Part shown: in pieces, positions 1-4,525 of the stretch
Numbering within the stretch: position 1 is the first letter of the stretch
Layout of the letters: each line of letters starts with the position of its first letter
From: RSA11 sp036564135
GTDB lineage: Bacteria > Actinomycetota > Thermoleophilia > Solirubrobacterales > 70-9
DNA: 5,763 nt
NCBI GenBank assembly: GCA_036564135.1
Contig: DATCLC010000018.1
Coordinates: forward strand, 1-5,763
Direction: 5' to 3'
Program-made: the position numbers and the translations under genes
Notes under the pieces: model-generated
The model's input: only the letters and a program-made list of their open reading frames with translations
Told to the model about the DNA's origin: nothing
Databases searched by the model: none

Positions 1-1223
1 ACGTAGCCGCCGACGCACATGTCGCGGAGCGCCTGCAGGTTCACGAACGAGGGCTCGCGGAAGTGCACGCGCGCGGGCTTCGCGGACCCGTCGGCGACGA
101 TGAAGCAGCCGAGCTCGCCGCGTGGCGACTCGATCGGGTAGTAGACCTCGCCCGGCGGGACGCGGAAGCCCTCCGTGACGAGCTTGAAGTGGTGGATCAG
201 GGCCTCCATCGAGGTCCCCAGCTCGTGCCGCGGCGGGAGCACGACCTTACGGTCGTCGGCGATCCAGGGGCCCTCGGGCAGGCCGTCTAGCGCCTGCTCG
301 ATGATCTTCACCGACTCACGCATCTCCTCGATGCGGACGATGAAGCGGTCCCAGCCGTCGCCGACCGTGCCGACCGGGATCTTGAAGTCGAGGTCGCCGT
401 AGGCCAGGTACGGCGAGACCTTGCGCAGGTCCCAGGGCTCGCCGGCGGCGCGCAGGAGCGGGCCGGTGACGCCGAGCTCGAGCAGCCGCTCGCGCGAGAC
501 GATGCCGATGTCCTTCGTGCGGTGCAGGAAGATCTCGTTGTTGGTGAGCAGCGCCTCGTACTGGTCCACCCGGCTCGGGAACTCCTTGCAGAACGCGCGG
601 ACCTTCTTCTCGAAGCCGAGCGGGATGTCCTCGGCTACGCCGCCGACCTGGAAGTAGCGCGTGTGCATGCGCTGGCCGGTGGACATCTCGAAGATGTCGA
701 GGATCCGGTCGCGGTCGCGGAAGCAGTAGAAGAACATCGACATCGCGCCGAGGTCGAGCGCGGAGGTGCCGAGCCAGACCAGGTGCGAGTGCAGGCGGTT
801 GAGCTCGAGGTGGATCGTCCGCAGGTACTTTGCGCGCGGCGGGATCTCGAGCTCGAGCAGCTTCTCGACGCAGCCGCAGAAGGCCTGCATGTTGAAGAAG
901 TAGGAGAGGTAGTCCATCCGCTCGACGAACGGGATGGCCTTCCAGTAGCTCTTGTCCTCGCAGTTCTTCTCGATGCCCGTGTGGACGTAGCCGATGATCG
1001 GCTTGAGGTCGCGGACGATCTCGCCCTCGAGCGCGACCAGCAGGCGCAGCACCCCGTGCGTGGCCGGGTGGTGCGGCCCGAGGTTGATCGTCATCAGCTC
1101 CTGTTCGATCTCGAACGCCTCGTCGGCGCCGGTGCGCTCGACGGGCGACGTGCCGACGACCTCGGCCTCGGTGCGCGCGATGACGTCGGCGCCGTGGGCA
1201 GGTGCGGAGCGTCCGCTGCTCAC
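1..1223 (-). CDS. nuoD: NADH-quinone oxidoreductase subunit D (49 kDa), 3' end cut by window edge
   Basis: This is the NDH-1 connecting-module subunit that, with NuoB, builds the quinone-reduction pocket on the cytoplasmic side of the membrane. My own translation gives 407 full codons. Family motifs seen in order are GPHHPATHGVLR (49-60), IGYVHTGIEKNCE (77-89), ERMDYLSYFF (101-110), LHSHLVWLGTSALDLGA, TGQRMHTRYFQVGGV, GVTGPLLRA, RIEEMRESVKIIEQAL and EPSFVNLQAL near the cut end. By alignment from memory with Thermus Nqo4, His56 and Tyr105 correspond to its quinone-headgroup residues His38 and Tyr87. About 25-30 C-terminal residues should lie outside the window. The GTG start overlaps the nuoC stop by 4 bp (GTGA) and has a purine-rich ribosome site 4 bases upstream, which suggests translational coupling. 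The start adds an Ala/Glu-rich leader of about 43 residues. An ATG at 1094 is an alternative start, but its AGGAG lies only 3 bases away. Function is near certain. Confidence 0.96.
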   Translation of the reverse strand, partial: MSSGRSAPAHGADVIARTEAEVVGTSPVERTGADEAFEIEQELMTINLGPHHPATHGVLRLLVALEGEIVRDLKPIIGYVHTGIEKNCEDKSYWKAIPFVERMDYLSYFFNMQAFCGCVEKLLELEIPPRAKYLRTIHLELNRLHSHLVWLGTSALDLGAMSMFFYCFRDRDRILDIFEMSTGQRMHTRYFQVGGVAEDIPLGFEKKVRAFCKEFPSRVDQYEALLTNNEIFLHRTKDIGIVSRERLLELGVTGPLLRAAGEPWDLRKVSPYLAYGDLDFKIPVGTVGDGWDRFIVRIEEMRESVKIIEQALDGLPEGPWIADDRKVVLPPRHELGTSMEALIHHFKLVTEGFRVPPGEVYYPIESPRGELGCFIVADGSAKPARVHFREPSFVNLQALRDMCVGGY

Positions 1224-1777
1224 TGCGTCCACCCCGGCACTTCGCGCTCGTTGTTGGTGAAGATCACGGGCTCGCCGCCGATCGGGAAGTCACGGCGCTG
1301 CGGCCAGCCGATGTAGTCCTCGGGCATGAGGATGCGGCGCAGGTCCGGGTGGCCGCGGAAGACGATTCCGAACATGTCGTAGACCTCGCGCTCCTGATGG
1401 TTCGCGGTGGGCCACTCGTCGGTGACGCTCGGCACCTCGGGGAGCGGTTCCTCGCCCAGCGGGTAGGGCCCGCCCTCGGCGGCCGGGTCGTGCACTGCGG
1501 CGCGCACGCGGATGCGCTCCACCCGGTCGCGGTTGAGGAGCTCGTAGTGGACGCCGAAGCGCGGCACCGCGGGCAGGTAGTCGGCGCCGTGGACGCTCGC
1601 GAGGAACGTGTACTTTTGGCCCGGCGTGTCGCGCAGCCACGCGAGGATCTCGCGGATCTGCTCGGGGTCCGCGATCAGGCAGGCCTGGTCGTGCTCGTAG
1701 TAGGTGCCGATGATCGCGCCGGGATGGCGCTCGTTGATCTCGGCCGCGATCAGTTCAAGTCCGGCTGCGTCTGGCAT
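1220..1777 (-). CDS. nuoC: NADH-quinone oxidoreductase subunit C (30 kDa)
   Basis: This peripheral-arm subunit of NDH-1 packs against NuoD and NuoB and carries no cofactor of its own. The 185-residue product has the complex I 30 kDa signature at 129-165: EREVYDMFGIVF, then GHPDLRRILMPEDY, then QRRDFP. The N-terminal half (about 8-80) is the usual alpha/beta fold, with YTFLASVHGADY at 56-67. Residues about 96-115 form a Gly/Pro/Glu-rich insertion before the conserved VPSVTDEWPTAN stretch, which makes the protein slightly longer in the middle than I expect. The ATG start has GGAAGAGG 4 bases upstream (1782-1789), and an AGGAG (1794-1798) overlaps the nuoB stop codon. The gap to nuoB is 19 bp, and the gene overlaps nuoD by 4 bp. 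NuoC is separate from NuoD here, unlike the fused NuoCD of enterobacteria. Confidence 0.97.
   Translation of the reverse strand: MPDAAGLELIAAEINERHPGAIIGTYYEHDQACLIADPEQIREILAWLRDTPGQKYTFLASVHGADYLPAVPRFGVHYELLNRDRVERIRVRAAVHDPAAEGGPYPLGEEPLPEVPSVTDEWPTANHQEREVYDMFGIVFRGHPDLRRILMPEDYIGWPQRRDFPIGGEPVIFTNNEREVPGWTQ
1228..1235 (-). promoter_or_regulatory. Ribosome binding site for the GTG start of nuoD
   Basis: GGGGTGGA on the minus strand, inside the end of nuoC, sits 4 bases before the GTG at 1223. The short spacing and the match to a Shine-Dalgarno core are moderate evidence for this start over the internal ATG at 1094. Confidence 0.4.
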
Positions 1778-1796
1778 CCCGCCTCTTCCCGTTCTC

Positions 1797-2615
1797 CTAC
1801 AGGAACCTGCCGCGACCGCGCTCGGCGCGATCGGCGGGCGCCTCCGTGCGCTCCCCGGGCGCGCGCTCGGCCTCTCCCGCCTCGCCCCCCTCCTCCGGGA
1901 CCAGGTCGGCGGCCTGCTTGGCGGCCTCGTGGGCGGCCGCGTACGCCTCGCGGGCCTCGTCGGTGAGCGTGCCGTACTGGCGCGCCCACTCCTCGGTGCC
2001 GTGTGCGTTGTAGCGCGTGCGCCAGCCCGGATCGGGGTTGCCCTGGATCATCCGCTGGAGCTTGTTGAAGCCGTAGAGCACCGCCTCGGGGCGCGGCGGG
2101 CAGCCCGGGACGTGGATGTCCACGGGCAGGAACTTGTCGGCGCCCTGCACGACGGCGTAGTTCTGGAACATCCCGCCCGACGACGAGCAGGCGCCCATCG
2201 ACATCACCCACTTGGGCTCGAGCATCTGGTCGTAGAGGCGGCGGACGACCGGCGCCATCTTGATCGAGACGCGGCCCGAGAGGATCAAGAGGTCCGCCTG
2301 GCGCGGCGAGGCGCGCATCGCCTCGGCGCCGAAGCGGGCGATGTCGTAGCGCGGCGAGACGATCGACATCATCTCGATCGCGCAGCAGGCGAGCCCGAAG
2401 GTCGCGGGGAAGACCGCGTTCGCGCGGCCCCAGTTGAGGACCTTGTCGAGCCGGGTCGTGAAGGTCTGCTCGGAGACGAGCTGCTCGATCTCCTCGTCGG
2501 AGAGCTCCCCGCGAAGGAGGTCACGCGCGCGGAGCTGGCGGATGCGCAGGTTCGAGGGCGCCGGCGGCTCGTCGAGCGGCAGCGCCGAGCGGACCTTCTC
2601 GCGCTTTATCTCCAA
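1797..2615 (-). CDS. nuoB: NADH-quinone oxidoreductase subunit B (PSST, cluster N2) with C-terminal extension
   Basis: This subunit holds the terminal iron-sulfur cluster N2, which passes electrons to quinone. The core runs from about residue 55 to 200. It shows WGRANAVFPATFGLACCAIEM (62-82), GACSSSGGMFQNY (141-153) and VPGCPPRPE (169-177), and the expected four N2 ligands are Cys77, Cys78, Cys143 and Cys172. At 272 residues it is longer than the usual 160-220. The extra length lies in a leader of about 55 residues and in a tail (about 206-272) that is Ala/Glu/Arg-rich, probably helical at first (TDEAREAYAAAHEAAKQAA) and then disordered. The start is TTG, chosen because an AAGGGGGG ribosome site sits 7 bases upstream and no ATG or GTG in this frame fits. 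The start overlaps the nuoA stop by 10 bp, so translation is probably coupled to nuoA. Confidence 0.96.
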   Translation of the reverse strand: MEIKREKVRSALPLDEPPAPSNLRIRQLRARDLLRGELSDEEIEQLVSEQTFTTRLDKVLNWGRANAVFPATFGLACCAIEMMSIVSPRYDIARFGAEAMRASPRQADLLILSGRVSIKMAPVVRRLYDQMLEPKWVMSMGACSSSGGMFQNYAVVQGADKFLPVDIHVPGCPPRPEAVLYGFNKLQRMIQGNPDPGWRTRYNAHGTEEWARQYGTLTDEAREAYAAAHEAAKQAADLVPEEGGEAGEAERAPGERTEAPADRAERGRGRFL

Positions 2616-2968
2616 TCCAGTGCCCCCCTTCGCCAGACGTAGACCAGGGCGACCAGCAGCAGCGCCACGAAGACGAGGATCTCAGCGAGGACGAACACGG
2701 AGTCGGCCGCGTTGAGGATCACGCCGACCGGATACAGGAAGATCACCTCGATATCGAAGAGGATGAAGAGCATCGCGACCATGTAGAAGGACACGCCCCA
2801 GCGGAACGTCCGCGAGAATTGCGACGGGAGTCCCGACTCGTAGGGGTCGCCCTTCACCTTGCCGGTGCGCTGCTTGCGGCCGAGGAACGCGTTGACCGCG
2901 ACCAGCGCGCTGCTGACGATGGCCCCCAGGCCGATGAAGACGAGAGCTGGGATGTAGCTGCGAAGCAC
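2606..2968 (-). CDS. nuoA: NADH-quinone oxidoreductase subunit A
   Basis: This small membrane subunit of NDH-1 lies at the junction of membrane and peripheral arms, and its loop contributes to coupling at the quinone site (homologue of ND3). From GTG at 2968 it is 120 residues with three predicted membrane helices (about 4-29, 59-84 and 91-112). The conserved loop KGDPYESG is at 39-46, and MLFILFDIEVIFLYP follows at 66-80. Glu44, Asp72 and Glu74 match the conserved acidic residues of the family. The usual loop Cys (YECG) is Ser here, which I recall also from some other bacteria. An in-frame GTG at 3010 would add 14 residues. I prefer 2968 because MLRSYIPALVF is a typical NuoA N-terminus and a candidate promoter covers the longer start. 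It is the first gene of the operon as seen here, and its stop overlaps the nuoB start. Confidence 0.95.
   Translation of the reverse strand: MLRSYIPALVFIGLGAIVSSALVAVNAFLGRKQRTGKVKGDPYESGLPSQFSRTFRWGVSFYMVAMLFILFDIEVIFLYPVGVILNAADSVFVLAEILVFVALLLVALVYVWRRGALDWR
2623..2630 (-). promoter_or_regulatory. Ribosome binding site supporting the TTG start of nuoB
   Basis: Read on the minus strand, AAGGGGGG lies inside the last codons of nuoA, 7 bases before the TTG at 2615. It is the strongest purine run near the start and is the main reason for accepting TTG as the initiation codon. Confidence 0.55.
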
Positions 2969-2981
2969 TGCGAGGCCTAAC

Positions 2982-3010
2982 CATATAGGGCGCTTGTGCG
3001 AACTTGCCAC
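2982..3010 (-). promoter_or_regulatory. Candidate promoter of the nuo operon
   Basis: On the minus strand GTGGCA (3010 down to 3005, 4 of 6 to TTGACA) and TATATG (2987 down to 2982, 4 of 6 to TATAAT) are separated by 17 bases. Transcription would begin near 2975, only about 7 bases before the GTG at 2968, giving a very short leader. The adjacent 3011-3060 stretch is 48% GC, far below its surroundings, as expected for a divergent control region. I found no convincing -35/-10 pair for the plus-strand gene at 3061. The call rests on weak consensus matches only. Confidence 0.3.
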
Positions 3011-3060
3011 ATAGTGTTTTTCCGCATCAGTAAGCCGAATTCCGACTGTTTGGGACGGGT

Positions 3061-3495
3061 ATGGACAAAGTGCATTTGATCGTCGGCGTCGCGGTGCTCG
3101 TCACCAACCTCGGCGCCGGCCTGTGGGGCGGCATCGCCTGGCTCCTCCAGCGGCCGTCGGAGGGGTTCTGGTACGCGCTGCGGGTCGCGCAGGCGACCGT
3201 GATCATCCAGGTGCTGCTCGGGGGCGTGCTGCTCCTGCTCGGCCGCGAGGCGGCCGACGGCCTGCACTACCTCTACGGCGTCCTGCCCGTCCTGGTCTCG
3301 ATGCTCGCCGAGGGCGCCCGTGCCGGCGCCGGGGCGCGCGAGCTCGAGGGCATCGACTTCGAGGCGCTCCCCCGGGAGCGCCAGCGCCTGATCGCGCTGG
3401 CGATCTTCCGCCGCGAGACGGGGATCATGGCCGTCTCCGCTCTGGTCGTCTTCGGCCTGGCCATGCGCGCGGCGGGGACGCAGGGGTTGTTCTGA
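3061..3495 (+). CDS. Small four-helix integral membrane protein, function unknown
   Basis: I do not recognise a named family. The 144-residue product has four hydrophobic segments: about 4-29, 40-61, 68-85 and 119-137. A cytoplasmic-looking charged stretch (86-118) rich in Arg and Glu lies between helices 3 and 4. Polar or notable residues in or next to membrane segments are His5, Asn16, Trp22, Gln44, Gln50 and His69 in the LHYLYG motif at the start of helix 3. Two membrane histidines would permit heme or metal binding in the style of small cytochrome-like membrane proteins, but that is speculation. It starts with ATG and has only a weak purine run (GGGACGGG) directly upstream. It is transcribed divergently from nuoA across an AT-richer spacer, so a respiratory link is possible but unproven. 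A GC hairpin follows the stop. It looks like a real gene because of its coherent hydrophobic pattern, ATG start and isolation between clear boundaries. Confidence 0.8.
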   Translation: MDKVHLIVGVAVLVTNLGAGLWGGIAWLLQRPSEGFWYALRVAQATVIIQVLLGGVLLLLGREAADGLHYLYGVLPVLVSMLAEGARAGAGARELEGIDFEALPRERQRLIALAIFRRETGIMAVSALVVFGLAMRAAGTQGLF

Positions 3496-3505
3496 CCCCG
3501 AGCGC

Positions 3506-3529
3506 TCGGCAGGCGGCCCCGCCAGCCGA
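3506..3529 (+). terminator. GC-rich hairpin after the membrane-protein gene
   Basis: TCGGC-A-GGCGG, then CC, then CCGCC-A-GCCGA form two 5 bp stem blocks split by one A/A mismatch and closed by a tiny loop. The hairpin begins 10 bases after the stop codon at 3493-3495. A perfect 12 bp palindrome (CCGAGCGCTCGG, 3498-3509) overlaps its left arm. There is no T tract on the plus strand, so termination would rely on the hairpin or Rho. Confidence 0.45.
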
Positions 3530-3602
3530 CCCCGCCTGACCCCCCGCCTCCTTACCTGGCCGATCGCCGACGCACGGCACGACCCAGGGCGCCGCGACCG
3601 CA

Positions 3603-3638
3603 CCGGCGCCCCGTCCGGCGCGCCGCCACGGGCGCCGG
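3603..3638. terminator. Inverted repeat between convergent genes, likely terminator of the flavin reductase gene
   Basis: CCGGCGCCC (3603-3611) and GGGCGCCGG (3630-3638) are a perfect 9 bp inverted repeat with an 18-base loop that can itself pair. It lies 7 bases beyond the flavin reductase stop on the minus strand and could also serve plus-strand transcripts. No T run is present on either side. Confidence 0.4.
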
Positions 3639-3645
3639 ATCCACG

Positions 3646-4122
3646 TCACCCCAGCGGCCGGTACGCGCTGCCGTGGAAGATCAGCGGGGTGCCCTCGCGC
3701 TGGCCGAGCTCGGTGACGGCGCCGGTGACGATCACGTGATCGCCGCCGTCGAGCAGGTCGCGTAGCTCGCAGGCAACCCAGACGATCGCCTCGTCGAGCA
3801 CCGGCGTGCCGGCGTGCTCGGTCCAGCCGACCCCCTCCCACTTCTGCTCGTGGGGCACGGGCGCGGCGAAGCGCCTGGCGTGGCCCTCGCTGTCCGCGCC
3901 CAGCACGTTGACCGCGAAGCGGCCCTGCTGGCGCACCGCGGCGAGCGTCCGCGAGCGGCGGTCGAGGCAGACGAGCATCAGCGGCGGCTCGAGCGAGAGC
4001 GAGGCGACGGCGTTGGCAGTTGCGCCCGCCGGAGAGCTCGTCCCGGGAGCCGTGACGACGGTCACCGGCGTGGGCACGAGCGCCATCACGCGGCGGAACT
4101 CTTCTGGTTTTGGAGCGGACAA
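3646..4122 (-). CDS. Flavin reductase-like domain protein (FMN-binding split barrel)
   Basis: The product is 158 residues from TTG at 4122, about the length of a single flavin_reduct domain. These proteins use NAD(P)H to reduce free FMN or FAD, often for a partner monooxygenase; some are oxidoreductases with their own substrate. Seen in order are EEFRRVMALVPTPVTVVTA (7-25), ATANAVASLSLEPPLMLVCLD (34-54, the flavin-contact strand and loop), RRSRTLAAVRQQGRFAVNVL (55-74), RRFA (83-86), and GGDHVIVTGAVTEL with a closing PLIFHGSAYRPL (126-157). GDH is the usual late motif. The TTG start keeps the complete EEFRRVM opening helix, but it has no ribosome site. The alternative adjacent GTG/ATG (4089/4086) has GAAGAG 9 bases upstream but would cut into the domain. 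It is a lone gene divergent from the cytochrome gene, with no monooxygenase partner in the window, so the substrate is unknown. Confidence 0.88.
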   Translation of the reverse strand: MSAPKPEEFRRVMALVPTPVTVVTAPGTSSPAGATANAVASLSLEPPLMLVCLDRRSRTLAAVRQQGRFAVNVLGADSEGHARRFAAPVPHEQKWEGVGWTEHAGTPVLDEAIVWVACELRDLLDGGDHVIVTGAVTELGQREGTPLIFHGSAYRPLG

Positions 4123-4135
4123 GGCGGAGCGGAAA

Positions 4136-4142
4136 GTATGAT
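4136..4142. promoter_or_regulatory. Candidate overlapping divergent -10 elements
   Basis: On the plus strand TATGAT (4137-4142) matches TATAAT at 5 of 6 positions and ends 9 bases before the GTG at 4152, so the cytochrome mRNA would be nearly leaderless. On the minus strand CATACT (4141 down to 4136) matches at 4 of 6 and would start transcription near the TTG at 4122. No good -35 box is visible for either direction. Both assignments are inference from short matches. Confidence 0.3.
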
Positions 4143-4151
4143 GCCGCCGCG

Positions 4152-4511
4152 GTGCGTGCCGTAATCGCAACGACAGCAGCAATTGCCGTGGCCATGTTCG
4201 GGTCGGCCTGCGGGAGCGAGGGCGTCCAGCTTGAGCCCGACGACCCCAACTACGAGGGCGCCGTCCTCTTCGCCGAGCGCTGCTCGGGCTGCCACACGCT
4301 GGAGGCGGCCGGCGCGAAGGGCTCGGCCAACCGCAAGCTGCCGCATCAGGGCCCGATCCTCGACGAGCGCCAGGAGAGCGTTGAGGACGTCCTCTACGCG
4401 ATCCGCAACGGTGGCTTCGCCGGCGCGCTGATGCCGCAGAACATCGTGGTCGGAGACGAGGCCCAGGCCGTCGCCGAGTTCGTGGCCGAGTACGCCGGGC
4501 AGGACGAGTAG
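4152..4511 (+). CDS. Small monoheme c-type cytochrome, probable lipoprotein
   Basis: This exported electron carrier has a class I cytochrome c fold. From GTG at 4152 it is 119 residues. Residues 1-19 look like a signal peptide: Arg2, a hydrophobic Ala/Ile/Val run, then FGSA just before Cys20, followed by GSEG. This resembles a lipoprotein site, although Leu is missing at -3. The heme-binding motif is CSGCH at 44-48, and LMPQNIV (93-99) offers Met94 as the likely sixth iron ligand. The spacing of about 46 residues between them is typical of short c-type domains. A linker rich in Asp/Pro/Glu (23-35) joins anchor and domain. An upstream in-frame TTG (4110) would add 14 residues with more Arg/Lys, but it would leave no room for promoters. 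Likely partners are a terminal oxidase or another respiratory complex, none of which is visible here. serS follows 14 bp later. Confidence 0.9.
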   Translation: MRAVIATTAAIAVAMFGSACGSEGVQLEPDDPNYEGAVLFAERCSGCHTLEAAGAKGSANRKLPHQGPILDERQESVEDVLYAIRNGGFAGALMPQNIVVGDEAQAVAEFVAEYAGQDE

Positions 4512-4525
4512 CGCCCGCCCGGGCG

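Noticed and set aside
522..1316. 264-codon plus-strand open frame opposite nuoD
   Set aside because: It is antisense to a clearly conserved NuoD, its composition is the Arg/Val/Glu/Asp/Leu repeat typical of GC-rich shadow frames, and it has no recognisable motif.
1704..2642. 312-codon plus-strand open frame opposite nuoB
   Set aside because: It mirrors nuoB codons, has no motif, and has no spacing or start support.
3496..3645. Possible RNA gene in the convergent spacer
   Set aside because: The stretch has hairpins but no tRNA-like arms or CCA end, and it sits exactly where terminators are expected.
4138..4164. Eight-codon upstream reading frame (ATG ATG ... TAA) overlapping the cytochrome start
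   Set aside because: It has a GGAAAG only two bases before it, and the proposed transcription start lies downstream of its ATG codons, so it would not be translated. Chance is the simpler explanation unless a longer transcript is shown.
4516..4525. Palindrome CGCCCGGGCG before serS as an operator or T-box element
   Set aside because: Ten bases of pure G/C palindrome are easily expected in this composition, and the 14-base gap cannot hold a T-box leader.
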